Assembly: GCA_964017155.1 (NCBI GenBank)
Contig: OZ024865.1
Span: 40,486,200 to 40,550,199, forward strand
Length of the DNA: 64,000 nt
Source of the DNA: Oasisia sp. SBJ-2009
Lineage: Eukaryota; Annelida; Polychaeta; Sabellida; Siboglinidae
Direction of reading: 5' to 3'
Shown here: in pieces, positions 23,240 through 35,400 of the stretch
Layout: each line of letters opens with the position of its first letter
How positions within the stretch are numbered: the stretch's first letter is position 1
Notes under the pieces: generated by a model
Seen by the model: only the letters and a program-made list of their open reading frames with translations
What the model was told of the DNA's origin: nothing
The model's database searches: none
Made by a program: the position numbers and the translations under genes

Positions 23240-25310
23240 ACTGAATACACTTAGTCAAACTGCTGTGAATTTTCAGTTAGCCAAATGACTGCTAATATCA
23301 CTTGTTTAGCCAAACTACTTTGGTTTGTCAGTTAATTAGCCGAATGGCTGCTACTATGACTTGTCTAGCCAAACTGCTGTGAATTGTGGTACACCAATGG
23401 CTGCTAACATCACTGATTTAGCCAAAACTGCTGTGGATTGTCAGTTAGGCAAATGGCTGGTAATAGCACTCATTTAGCCAAACTGCTGTGGATTATCAGT
23501 TAGCCAAATGGCTGGTAATACCACTCATTTAGCCAAACTGCTGTGGATTTTCAGTTAGCCAAATGGCTGGTAATATCACTCATTGAGCCAAACTGCTGTG
23601 GATTGCCAGTTAGCCAAATGGCTGGTAATATCACTCTTTTAGCCAAATTACTGTGGATTGTCAGTTAGCCAAATGGCTGGTAATATCACTCATTGAGTCA
23701 AACTGCTGTGGATTGCCAGTTAGCCAAATGGCTGGTAATATCACTCATTGAGCCAAACTGCTGTGGATTGTCAGTTAGCCAAATGGCTGGTAATATCACT
23801 CATTGAGTCAAACTGCTGTGGATTGTCAGTTAGCCAAATGGCTGGTAATATCACTCATTGAGCCAAACTGCTGTGGATTGTCAGTTAGCCAAATGGCTGG
23901 TAATATCACTCATTGAGCCAAACTGCTGTGGATTGTCAGTTAGCCAAATGGCTGGTAATATCACTCATTGAGTCAAACTGCTGTGGATTGTCAGTTAGCC
24001 AAATGGCTGGTAATATCACTCATTGAGTCAAACTGCTGTGGATTGTCAGTTAGCCAAATGGCTGGTAATATCACTCATTGAGTCAAACTGCTGTGGACTG
24101 TCAGTTACCCAAATGGCTGGTAATATCACTCATTGAGTCAAACTGCTGTGGATTGTCAGTTACCCAAATGGCTGGTAATATCACTCATTGAGTCAAACTG
24201 CTGTGGATTGTCAGTTACCCAAATGGCTGGTAATATCACTCATTGAGCCAAACTGCTGTGGATTGTCAGTTAGCCAAATGGCTGGTAATATCACTCATTG
24301 AGTCAAACTGCTGTGGATTGTCAGTTAGCCAAATGGCTGGTAATATCACTCATTGAGTCAAACTGCTGTGGATTGTCAGTTAGCCAAATGGCTGGTAATA
24401 TCACTCATTGAGTCAAACTGCTGTGGATTGTCAGTTAGCCAAATGGCTGGTAATATCACTCATTGAGTCAAACTGCTGTGGATTGTCAGTTAGCCAAATG
24501 GCTGGTAATATCACTCATTGAGTCAAACTGCTGTGGACTGTCAGTTACCCAAATGGCTGGTAATATCACTCATTGAGTCAAACTGCTGTGGATTGTCAGT
24601 TACCCAAATGGCTGGTAATATCACTCATTGAGTCAAACTGCTGTGGATTGTCAGTTACCCAAATGGCTGGTAATATCACTCATTGAGCCAAACTGCTGTG
24701 GATTGTCAGTTAGCCAAATGGCTGGTAATATCACTCATTGAGTCAAACTGCTGTGGATTGTCAGTTAGCCAAATGGCTGGTAATATCACTCATTGAGTCA
24801 AACTGCTGTGGATTGTCAGTTAGCCAAATGGCTGGTAATATCACTCATTGAGTCAAACTGCTGTGGATTGTCAGTTAGCCAAATGGCTGGTAATATCACT
24901 CATTGAGTCAAACTGCTGTGGACTGTCAGTTACCCAAATGGCTGGTAATATCACTCATTGAGCCAAACTGCTGTGGATTGTCAGTTAGCCAAATGGCTGG
25001 TAATATCACTCATTGAGTCAAACTGCTGTGGATTGTCAGTTAGCCAAATGGCTGGTAATATCACTCATTGAGTCAAACTGCTGTGGATTGTCAGTTAGCC
25101 AAATGGCTGGTAATATCACTCATTGAGTCAAACTGCTGTGGATTGTCAGTTAGCCAAATGGCTGGTAATATCACTCATTGAGTCAAACTGCTGTGGATTG
25201 TCAGTTAGCCAAATGGCTGGTAATATCACTCATTGAGTCAAACTGCTGTGGACTGTCAGTTACCCAAATGGCTGGTAATATCACTCTTAGCCAAACTGCT
25301 GTGACTTGAT
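23240..25310. repeat. 55-bp satellite with higher-order repeat structure
   Basis: About 37 tandem 55-bp units (attgagtcaaactgctgtgg, gattgtcagttagccaaatg, gctggtaatatcactc), near-identical in the centre and degenerate at both edges (to about 25500). Unit variants (gagcca/gagtca, gattg/gactg, tagcc/taccc) recur in a fixed order. An 8-unit, 440-bp block at 24241-24680 is partly repeated before and after. Confidence 0.95.
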
Positions 25311-25559
25311 ATACATGAGTGGCTGCTAATATAATTAATTTAACCACGCTGGTATGGATTATCAGTTAAGCCAACTGGCTGTTAATACCATTCATTTAGC
25401 CAAACTGCTGTAATTTGTGGTATATAAATGGCTGCTAATATCACCCATTTTGCCAAGCTGCTGTGGATTATCAGCTAAGCCAAATAAATGGCTGTTAATA
25501 TAAATAATTTAGCCAAACTTCTGTGAATGGGGTACACACATTATTCCTAAAAAATGTAT

Positions 25560-27189
25560 TATTTCTTAGCCAAAAAACTTAACGTTACATTATTCATTTA
25601 ACCACTGCTATACTCCTTTTTAAACATAGATGTTTAGGTTTCTAGGATAATCATAATGGAGTAGATTTAACTAAAAAAAAAACTGAAATTGTACGCAAAA
25701 ACCTACAAAATGTTTCTTGACAGTTAAACTGATATACAGTGTGATGTGTTTTCATTTGGCCAAGAAGCTTTTACGCAATCTACATTGTTTACGTAGCAAC
25801 AGCTTTGAGTTATCTGTTGGTTAATACGTAATGTATACTAACTTACCTTTGATTCAATATTACTCACAAGATTACAGAAATCGAGGACACAGTTTCAAAT
25901 CGTGTCATATTCCGTGGCATCTTTCATAACATCAACAAACTGCTCATGACGAATTTGCAGACTGTTGAAGTTGAAGAATACCGCACCATGTACGTGTGAC
26001 TCTAGATCTGGTGTTATGTAAGTATTTAGTATTTAATTTTACACTGGGTGTTTGGGTTTGAAACTGGGGCACCGTTACGTTACACTTCTGTCTACTTTTC
26101 CATCTGTCAGTTATTCTTCCTGTCACAGTCATCAGGTCTACCACTGTTGACTGGGTACCTGGCTATAGAGAATGGTGGATATGTGCACGAGCAGCCTTAG
26201 TGCATTAATTGTAGCATAGAGATGGTGTCTGAGTGAACAGGTCTATCAGGGAAGTAAAGTGTAGAGCGCTATGAATGGTCCTGAGAACTGGATACTGCGC
26301 TATATAAGGCCTTGCCTTTACTTTACTGTCCCGGAGGGGTGAAAGGGGACGTTTTGGGTTAAACTGTTGGTTAAACTGTGAAATATTCGTACTGAAGAAA
26401 TCTGCCCATGCACTTGTTGTATGGGAGTACATATCCTGGGAGAGGATAATAATGAGAACACTTATATAGGGGGCAATGGCACCATGAAATTAATTCGGAG
26501 GTGCTGCGAGTACATAAATATGTATACATGTACATGCAGAATATTAATAATTTATATAAAATTAACAATATTAAATTAGTTAAACTAAATGACAATACAT
26601 AAAATATGTATAAAAAATATTGTAATAAATTATGAATATATAAGTTACATATAAATATGATTATTAAAAGGGGTATATTGATAAGTGAGTAAAGACTTTT
26701 TGTACAATTTGTGTAAAACATAATAAAATAAGATATAAATAAATAGGAATATCAAAAAAATACATAAATATATAATTTAATTAACTGACAGGTGTCCACA
26801 CTGCGTACACATACCAGAAAATTTGTGACATTTTTATGTGCATGTGCATTTATGTGCAGTGCATGTGTCATTATCTAGTTACCCTAAATGCTATGGAAAC
26901 AACACAACACAACAAAACACAACAAGGCTCTCAAATATACACGCACACATATGTATACATACATGTGGCCAATTTATTGGAAAAAGCATAATAGTAATAT
27001 AAAATATTCAGTAAAATACTTTTTATGTGCTAAAATACGGCACATCTGACAACATTCACGTTTGGACGCATCACAAACAAATCTAATTTATCCGACTACA
27101 AAATCTGATACAGCAGACAAGACAGCGAAACAGCCATGTGGGCACAGGCCACGACACAGCTACAGCCTCCTGACACCATGGTAGCCTCA
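25560..27189. other. AT-rich sequence; only the SINE fragment recognised
   Basis: Apart from the SINE at 26135-26325, nothing coding is visible. AT-rich and simple sequence predominates. Confidence 0.55.
26135..26325 (+). mobile_element. 5'-truncated SINE, same family as 48684-49018
   Basis: Shares the body and tail with the full copy (gtacctggctatagag-type sequence, ggtgtctgagtgaacaggtc, gcgctatataag, tgcctttactttact) but lacks the tRNA-like head, as expected for a truncated insertion. Confidence 0.85.
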
Positions 27190-27975
27190 CTGCCATGGCT
27201 GTGCCAGCGCCAGTACTATACCAGTGCCAGGACTGTGCCAATGCCAGTACTGTACAAATGCCAGGACTGGGCCAGTGCCAGTACTGTACAAATGCCATGA
27301 CTGTGCCAGTGCCAGTACTGTACCAGTGCCAGTACTGTACAAATGCCAGTACTGTACCAGTGCCAGTACTGTACAAATGCCAGTACTGTACCAGTGCCAG
27401 TACTGTACAAATGCCAGTACTGTACCAGTGCCAGTACTGTACAAATGCCAGGACTGTGCCAGTGCCAGTACTGTACCAGTGCCAGTACTGTACAAATGCC
27501 AGTACTGTACCAGTGCCAGTACTGTACAAAAGCCAATACTGTACCAGTACTGTACAAATACCAGGACTGTGCCAGTGCCATTACTGTACAAATGCCAGCA
27601 CTGTACCAGTGCCAGTACTGTACAAATGCCAGGACTGTGTCAGTACTGTACAAATGCCAGCACTCTACCAGTGCCAGTACTGTACCAGTGCCAGTACTGT
27701 GCAAATGCCAGGACTGCACCAGTGCCAGTACCGTACAAACACCAGGATTATACCAGCACCTGGATGGTATCTGTGCCAGAACTGTACCAGTTCCATGATT
27801 GTAATCAGACCGTACCAATTCCATGACTATACCACTTCCAACATTGTAACAGACCCATGGCTGTACCAGTGACAGATCGATCAATACCAGTGCTATATCA
27901 GGACTGTGCCAATGCCGTGACTGTACCGGCTCCTGGTGCCAGGAATGTACCGGTGCCGAGACTGTACCAGCGGCG
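27190..27975. repeat. 17-bp minisatellite (ccagtgccagtactgta / caaatgccagtactgta)
   Basis: About 40 units, largely alternating two 17-bp variants and degenerating after 27700. Because 17 is not a multiple of 3 and units lack stops, several frames stay open on both strands (up to 266 codons). These open frames are artefacts of the repeat. The unit contains the palindrome cagtactg. Confidence 0.95.
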
Positions 27976-27999
27976 CCCCCTTGTGATTGATTGCACATC

Positions 28000-30178
28000 A
28001 AAAACTTTGAACACAAGTGTACACCATTACATCAAACAGCATGGCGGAAATAAAACAAGCCGAGACCGGGCATAGCATGCTGCGCCACGGCTCCTAACAA
28101 GCGGAGAATATACAAAATAACGCGTCTCTGGCACAGCTCCAGCTAAATTGTTCCCATTCGACAAGTTGTCAACCACAAATATATATATATTATTAACAGT
28201 GACACCACTTAAACATGACTCGAGGTTGTTTGATATAGCACGAGGAACACAAATACATCACATACGGGTGGCAGTGAAAGGTCACAGTGACCTCCCATGC
28301 ACTAGAGGTCGCTACGACCTCAACTTGACATTGAGAGGTCACTGTGACATCCACTGCTCACAAGGTAGTAAATGAATAGCAGAAATAGAGCCAGTGAGCC
28401 CGCCACGATCAGACACAGACTGTCTGGTAATTTGACGGCACCAGTGGATCCGATGTAGCAGTGGGAGGTGATTAAAGATTCAACAGGTCTCGACTGACTC
28501 ATGTTTGGGTCTGAGCATCGCAGCGGCTGTAGATGCATTAGCAGTAAAGTGTGACAAGGCGTCTCGTGCTGGGACGATATGAACACTGGGAACGTCAAAA
28601 GGGGATTGGGAGTTTGTTTCCCATAAACAAACGCATTTGTACCGTTTTGGTAACCAGGATATTGACCCTCCCATTCTTACCCTATTACAATGTCCCTTCC
28701 AAAAGTCTTCAAAAAATGTACCCCCTCAATTTCCTCCCAAACATCCACACCAAATATCACCCCAAAATGTCCTCCAAAATGACGTCCCTCCCAAATATCT
28801 TTCCTCAATGTCCTCTCTAATGTCCCTCCCAAATATACCTCCGATATGTCCAACCCAAATATACTCCCAAATGTTTGTCCCAAACTGTTCCACTCTCATA
28901 AATCTATCCACGCTCAATTTCTCAGAAACTGTGTTCTGTGTTTCAAGGGAAAGAATCAAAAATGTTCACCACCAACAAATAATAACAATATCCCACAATG
29001 CACCTGCACTGACATGACACGACTGAAGTGGAATACACGCACACTACAACGTCGACATTTATAGCAGATATCAAAGAAACAACGTCTACCTAGAGCAGTG
29101 CACCAATCAGGCTATAAGCAGCAGTGTCTTAGCATACATAAATAAACACAAACATGTCGTCATAAAGCAACAGAAGACTGAACAAAAAGACACCTCAACG
29201 CAGGCCTTTGGAAGGCAACGGGGGCATTTTTCAAATGCGAACAAAGCATAATTTGGCAACGGAAGCGTAAAACTAAACTCCCTAGTGACTACATGCTACG
29301 CATGGCGACCACGCAGCGCACGGTGGCAAGACGGTCGGAAACAACTGACGGTGGTGAAACCCACACCAAAAAGCATCATACATACAACCTATATACCGTT
29401 GTCACTCAGCAGGTGGCGCCACCAACAGCTCCACAAAGCTATCACTTCGCCACGCTAATTGGACACAAGGTCACTTGTCAACTAGACAGAGGTATCGCTT
29501 GTCTTTATCGTTTAAATTAAACCAATCTATAGCAATAGGTTTTGTGGTTCTGACTACATCCACTGCTACACATACCAGTGACAAAACGTAATAGGTCAAC
29601 GCCCTTTTTAAACATTACAACATCAAGTAGACGGTAAAGAAATCAGCCCAGACCAGCTAGCTTAAATTTGCCCAGTCCAACACAGCCCGAAAGCGCCCAC
29701 AACAACACTAACTTATTGTAGCCGGGGCACTTTTGGCTTAAATCATTTGAACGCAGTGATGAAATAAATGCACATATAAAAATGCTTGCGACGAACATGA
29801 AAAACAGGTCTATATCGCTAAATGCAGTAAACAATTTCTGCTGCCACTACTACAGTGAAATTGGATTTTCCGGCGGCGTTCTTTTTTCGCACCACCACGA
29901 AGAAATGTAAACGAAGAAAAATTGCCTCGATTATTAACAAACGAACACGATAACAGACAGTGGTATGAAGGCATACAATTTACACAGGCACACAATTCTT
30001 GTGACACAGGATGACTAGGAAAACAATAAATGCAAATCAATGTCCTTTATAAGGCCCATTTATAATGTATTCTGATTAACCTATATCGCATACTCTAGGA
30101 GGCCGCGTTCTGGGATAATGGTAAAGCCACCTTAAAAATACCTGGACTAGTTTTGCCAAGAATCTCTTAAGTTCCATG
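28000..30178. other. Intergenic/intronic sequence without recognised genes
   Basis: Between the CUX terminal exon and the CASP exons. Includes a degenerate C/A-rich array around 28680-28900 (ccctcccaaatat-like units of about 17-20 bp). No conserved exon is visible on either strand. Confidence 0.6.
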
Positions 30179-30493
30179 TTAAAGCGACATGATCAGTTTG
30201 TAGCTTTTTATTTTTACTGCACTGTGCACCAGGCATTAACTTGTGTTCACGTGATACTGCATCGTGTGATCATGCATTTCCTTCTGGGCTTTTAGCCACG
30301 CCTACAATGGTTTCGAAAACGCCTCATGGTCGATGTGTAAACAGAGTTAAGTGCCCTTACTGTATCTATTTTCAACCGCTAAATGGTACATGAAAACATA
30401 TTTTGACTGTCGTTACGCTATAATAGGTATAATTTATACCGTATAACATGATTTTGCAATAATAAAAAAAAAAAACGGACCATGTCGCTTTAA
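30179..30493. mobile_element. MITE with TTAAAGCGACATG inverted ends
   Basis: The left end TTAAAGCGACATGATC and the right end (GGACCATGTCGCTTTAA, reverse complement TTAAAGCGACATGGTCC) form an inverted repeat of 13 perfect bases about 315 bp apart. There is no coding region. The outer TTAA could be the target site (piggyBac-like). Confidence 0.8.
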
Positions 30494-31460
30494 AAACACA
30501 CCCACCTGCATCTGTGAATATATACACGTATCTAAGCTTTGCAAATTAGGTCAGACTATTCACCACCGCTCAGGCGGCGACAGGAAACAACTGTTTTGTT
30601 GGCCTGCCTCAGTAAAACAATGCAGACAGCAAAGCAACCTAGTTGATATGTCACGGCGACCTAGAACACCTTCCAGCACAGGTCAAGGTGACCCGGCGAC
30701 ATTAGAGAAATCCCACGACACGAGTGTACAGACTTCATGCTAAACACATGAAAAATAATCTGGCTGTACAACACATAGAAAAATAGTCTCCGATCAATTG
30801 GCAAACTCCCGGCGAGGCGAGAATCGCGGCCGAAAGTCGCCACCAATAATCGCGATAGCATTACAAAGGCACAAGAATAGACGATGTAGAGTAACTGTAA
30901 AAATAACTTTCTCATTTGCCGCGGTACCAGACAAATTCACACGAGAAAACATGTATATAAAAGGCAGTGTGGGAATATCTGGATTACGGGGCGAACAATG
31001 TCCCTTCCCGCTTAAGGCAGATTCAAAATATTCCAATCCCCGGATATAAAACTGTATCGCCTCGAAGCGACGCTTGTACATCTTAACGATGGCTGCCCGA
31101 TACATCAACGCACGTGTGGCTCCCTCTGGTGTGAATATATAACATTGCAACGACCAGACATGTCGAACATCGATGGATGAACCGACCTTCCAACGCCACC
31201 TGTTGGATTTTCATGGCAAATCTGTGGTCGTCAACAGCTAGACGGCGACACCGAATACAGCTACTAATGACGTGAATTGCTGCATAATACATACACAACG
31301 CGTTCACAGCACATCAAGTCTGGAATAACAACCACGATAGATACAAAAATATCAATCTTTTTGCGTGCACACACGCACTTTAGAAACGACGCGACAGTCG
31401 CAAAAATAGATTTAGGAGACCCAGGTTCGTGTGAACCATGAAGCAGGGGGTAAACACCCC
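30494..31460. other. Presumed CUX 3' UTR and flanking sequence
   Basis: Lies directly downstream of the CUX stop. No unambiguous minus-strand AATAAA is visible close to the stop, and no exon or repeat is recognised. Confidence 0.5.
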
Positions 31461-32605
31461 TCAAAATTCCCAGGCGTCATCGGCCGCCTGGTGGATGGCG
31501 TGGTGTAGACGATCGATGTTGTCACATCTGTCCACCTCCTCCCAGTGTATGTCCGTCGACTGTATGCGCAGTTGCATCTTCTCAATAATCTCCCGACTCG
31601 CAAAACATTCCAGGTTATTCCCGTCGGACTTCTCCGAGTGATCGTCGCCGTCGTCGCTGCTCCCTCGGCCACCAGGGGGCGTCTTGGGATTGCTGTCGCC
31701 GTGCAGGCGCTCCAGCTGTGTGCCTTCGTACACCCACTGGGGCTTCGCGCGTTTGCGTCGGTTCACAACCGGCCGATCCTTATTGGGACCGGTGTCGGTG
31801 GATGGTGTGTCGACTGTGTCATTCGTGTCGGGGTTATGACCTGCGTCGACTGTCGGAGTCTCCGACTTGACGACATTCTTGCTATCGCTCTGTCCATCCG
31901 ATCCGTGGCTATTGCAGTCTTTCAAGTCACCGTTCTCTTTGCAAATGTCTTTTTCCTCACCCTTCACCTGATTGGTCGATTGAGGTGGGTCAGAGGTCAC
32001 GGGGGTGGGGCTACTACCCCCGACCGACGGAGTCTGGCTCCTCTGCGACGCAGCAGACGGACTTTCGCATTCACGCTTCACCGCGCCACTCTCCTTCTCA
32101 ACTTCAGATGGCGCCACCATCGGCACGGCCTCGAACTGCGGGAACAGCCACTGCGACATCAGCTGATCGCTGTTGCAGCGGGTGGCTCCCTCTGGGTTCC
32201 TCGACGTTGCGATGCTGTCGTTCGACGCCGCCGACATGCTGTCGATGCTGTGCGTCGACACGGTGTCGGTGCTGCCACCTGGCTCAGACTTTCCCGTGAA
32301 CGGCGCGAACGGCGCAGCTGCACCGCTCCCTGGGCTTGCGCCATGCTGCTGCTGCTTGGCGCGCATGCGGTGGTTGTGGAACCAGTTGATGACCGTCTTT
32401 GGGTTGACGCCAAGCTGATTGGCTAGCTGCTCGATGTGACCCTGGTTGGGGTAGGGGTCGCGGGCGTACGCCTCGCGCAGAGCCTCCTTCTGGTCCCGCG
32501 TGAAGAACATCCTCGCCTTCTTGAGCGGAGGCGTCAGCTCTGGTCCGTTCCCAGGGGTGGAGGAGCTCACGGACTCAGTGTCCGCACTCGACCGACGCTT
32601 CTTGG
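31461..32605 (-). CDS. CUX1: Terminal CUX exon: Cut-class homeodomain and C-terminus
   Basis: 1145 nt from acceptor GTTGCAG/CC to a TGA stop. The Cut homeodomain occupies about exon residues 29-86 (LKKARMFFTRDQKEALREAY through TVINWFHNHRMRAK). WFHN carries histidine at homeodomain position 50, a Cut-class hallmark. The C-terminal region is Ser/Thr/Asp-rich. It holds three SUMO-consensus tetrapeptides (VKRE, VKGE, VKSE) and a basic RRKRAK patch that may aid nuclear import. The protein ends with a helical segment and AWEF, equivalent to the vertebrate EWEF terminus. Confidence 0.97.
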
Positions 32606-32689
32606 CTGCAACACAACAAGGACACTGGGTGAACGACAGCGGCCGGGGCACATGCTGCAACACATGTTTGTATTTCCACCATAGCTTTC

Positions 32690-33010
32690 TGCAGAGACCT
32701 GTCCACCCGTCATTTGAATGGGTAAAAACCGTTGTGGATGGATAGAAATATGGGTGGACGGGATAAAAAAATGAATATAAAATGAATTAAAAAATTTATG
32801 AAATGATAAAAAGGTGTTCCAAAACCATAGATATTGTCAGTTATGCCTTAGTGAAGTGAGTGTAAATGATGTCATATGTGTGTTTGTAGTCCATTTCAGG
32901 TCATCAGATACATTTTAAAGTTTGTAAACTGGCTTAACAGTCCACATCCATGTGTCCACCAAAACATGTGTGACTGGCAATAATTTGGTCCTGCATAAAG
33001 CCCTGATTTC
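32690..33010. repeat. Interspersed repeat family, copy 1 of 4
   Basis: Begins acctgtccacccgtcatttg, with gaatgggt forming a short hairpin, then aaatatgggtggacggg. The body is ggtgttccaaaaccatagat followed by ggtcatcaga and actggcaataatttggtc. A close copy lies at 56505-56805 and diverged copies at 40805-40900 and 63510-63845. No coding capacity is visible; MITE-like, type undetermined. Confidence 0.8.
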
Positions 33011-33299
33011 CACAGATCTATTTTCTTAGTAAATTAGCAACACCATTAACAACATTATGTGTGTGTATACTCATCTTATGTGATGTCTAAGGTGTAGCTT
33101 TGTACAGTTAAATAGACAAGAATACACTGAAACGCAGGGAATGTATTTATGTGTTAATGTTACCTCCATGGAGAAAACACAATGTCATACATACAGGTGT
33201 ATATTCTACTGCATTCATCTGGCCACACTCACACTCGTGCCAACTTTAAGTGTCTCTATGTCAATCTCTGTGCATAAGATGACTACAGGGTGCTGACAC

Positions 33300-33831
33300 T
33301 GACAGACTGACAGACTCATGGTCTTTACGTCGGTCTCTTTGTATGACTAGTACTGAGCCTTAGGGTCTCCATAGTAATCTCAGTGTCTCTAAATTTGACT
33401 AGCACTGAATTACACTTGCATTGGCTCTGACACAGTCTCACAGTCTCTATTTTAGTCTCAGTGTCTCTAAATATGACTAACACCGAGTTACTCACACTTG
33501 CCTGACTCTGACACAGTCTCAGGTTCTCTATATTAGCCCCAGTGTCTCTATATATGACTAGCACCGAATACTCACATTTGCATTAACTCTGGCAGTCTTA
33601 GAGTCTCTATTTTCCTGTCAGTGTCTCTAAATCTGACCAGTACTGAGTTACACTTGCGCTGACTCTGACAGTCTCAGGGTCTCTACAGTAGTCTCAGTGT
33701 CTCTATATATGACTAGCACGGAGACACTCACATTTGCGTTGACTCTGACACAGTCTCAGGGTGTCTATTTTAGTCTCAGTGTCTCTATATACTCACACTT
33801 GCGCTGGCTCTGACACAGTCTCAGGGTCTCG
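33300..33831 (-). repeat. 65-80-bp minisatellite containing a copied splice donor
   Basis: The 3' edge of the CUT3 exon (coding [11 protein letters not shown] plus GTGAGT) recurs about five more times in the following intron. The donor-equivalent motif lies near 33726, 33648, 33569, 33488 and 33408. Three copies (33726, 33569, 33488) keep an intact GTGAGT; two have mutated to GTAA-type sequence. The intervening part (gtctctatatatgactagcac) is intronic. Confidence 0.9.
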
Positions 33832-34225
33832 ATGTTGCCGGCCGCGTCCTCGAGCCACAGCTGCATCTTGACGAAGGGTTCGCGCCCCTTCAGACTGAGG
33901 GCGTGCCAGGGCTTGGGCTTGGACAGCAGCTCACTGACCGACCCCTGCGACAACCCCAGCACCACCTCCCCAAACAACTTCTGACCCAGGTTGTTGTACT
34001 GTAGCATCTCCTTGACCGCACTCGTGATGGCCAGAGTGTCCAGCTCGGCCGTGTGGGCGGTCACCTCGCATGGCATGGGCGGCGGCGGCGGCGGCGGTAC
34101 CGGTGGCACTGGGGGCGTTCTCGGTGGCGGGGGCGTCGGCGTCGTCATGACGACGGGCGGGGGCGGGGTTGGTGACGGGAGGAGCGGCAGCGGCCTGATG
34201 CAGTTTGGAATGAACGCAGGGGAAC
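33797..34225 (-). CDS. CUX1: CUX-specific exon: proline-rich linker and CUT repeat 3
   Basis: 429 nt with acceptor CCTCCAG/GT. The donor is placed at CGCAAGT/GTGAGT because it alone gives the phase-1 end required by the next exon (Ser-Lys-Lys-Arg). A Pro-rich run (PPPPPPPMP) precedes CUT repeat 3, with [40 protein letters not shown] and [16 protein letters not shown]. It ends [11 protein letters not shown]; this edge seeds the donor-bearing minisatellite downstream. Confidence 0.96.
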
Positions 34226-34339
34226 CTGGAGGAAGAGATGGGGGTGAGAATGGGGTTCATCCCTGATAGGGGTAAATATAGAAATAACAACAATATTTAT
34301 ACTATAATTGGGCCAAAATGTATACTTTATTTTCACAGT

Positions 34340-34430
34340 ATATCACGCTATATATTTTTACTATATATTTTTGTTACTATATATTTTTGTTACTATATAT
34401 TTTTGTTACTATATATTTTTGTTACAGAAC
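34340..34430. repeat. 17-bp AT-rich tandem repeat
   Basis: About five copies of a 17-bp unit containing actatatatttttgtt, with no coding content, inside the intron upstream of the CUT3 exon. Confidence 0.9.
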
Positions 34431-34896
34431 ATTAGTATGTTGTCAGAACAAACAGAAGCCCAGTGATAAATGCCCTACTCAAACATTACCTCTACACGAA
34501 CTTAAATACATAACATGCCATTGCTGCTAGCGACTTTTGGCAGAAGTTTATTAATCTTACCTCCTGGAAAATAAAATTCCAATTTTATAAGCTTTGTCAT
34601 GCAGACAAAAGTTTATTATTATTACGAAGAACATTTAATTTTAATATTACAATCAGCATTACTTTTTTTATAAAGATTTTAAATATTAGTCTAAATAATT
34701 GTTAAAAATATTATAAAGAATGTTTAACGTTATTGTAAAGATTATAAAACATTCTTTACGACAATATTATAGTTTTAGTATTGTAAAGAATATTTAATAC
34801 TGATACTTTCATTATTATAAAGAATTTTAATATTGATATTTAATTAATGTTTAACTAACAATATTCCAAAGAATGTGTATAATAATAATAAAACTG

Positions 34897-35235
34897 TTTT
34901 TGTATAGCGCTAATTCCCGCATGGCGGATCGATGCGCTGTACAAGACATAATAAATGTATTAATAAATATAAATGTAAATTATATAAATTAATATAAATC
35001 AAATTTTGGTTTAAGATGTACACTAGGAAACCTTTGTATGTAAATTATTTAAATCATATAAATCAATTTAAAATAAATTAAACACTGTTTTAAAGATGTA
35101 TAGTACTAAACCTCTATAAATTATATAAATTTAAAATTAGATATAAAATTAAAACATTTACTAAATCTGTGTATGTAAATTATCTATATATTAATCTAAA
35201 ACATAAACACTGATCAAAACGTGTATCACACTAAA
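34897..35235. repeat. Interspersed repeat copy, also at 20222-20590
   Basis: Shares gcatggcggatcgatgcgct, then acaaga and AT-rich sequence (aaatgtaaattatataaatt) with 20222-20590 in the same orientation. On the minus strand the end reads like a SINE tail (AGCGCTATACAAAAAC followed by TTATTATTATT). Confidence 0.75.
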
Positions 35236-35400
35236 GTTACTTTCATGATTGTAAAGAATATTGATACTTTCATTTTTATTTAAAAAAATATTAATATTGA
35301 TATTTTATTAGTCTAAATAATTGTAAAAAAATTAATATTATTGAAAATATTATAAAACATTCTTTACGACAATATTATACTTTCATTATTATAAAGAATA

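Noticed and set aside
23240..25310. CRISPR-like array
   Set aside because: Units are contiguous without unique spacers, and the context is a eukaryotic intron; it is a satellite.
31545..32426. 293-codon plus-strand frame
   Set aside because: Antisense shadow of the GC-rich CUX homeodomain exon; no domain and composition explained by the minus-strand codons.
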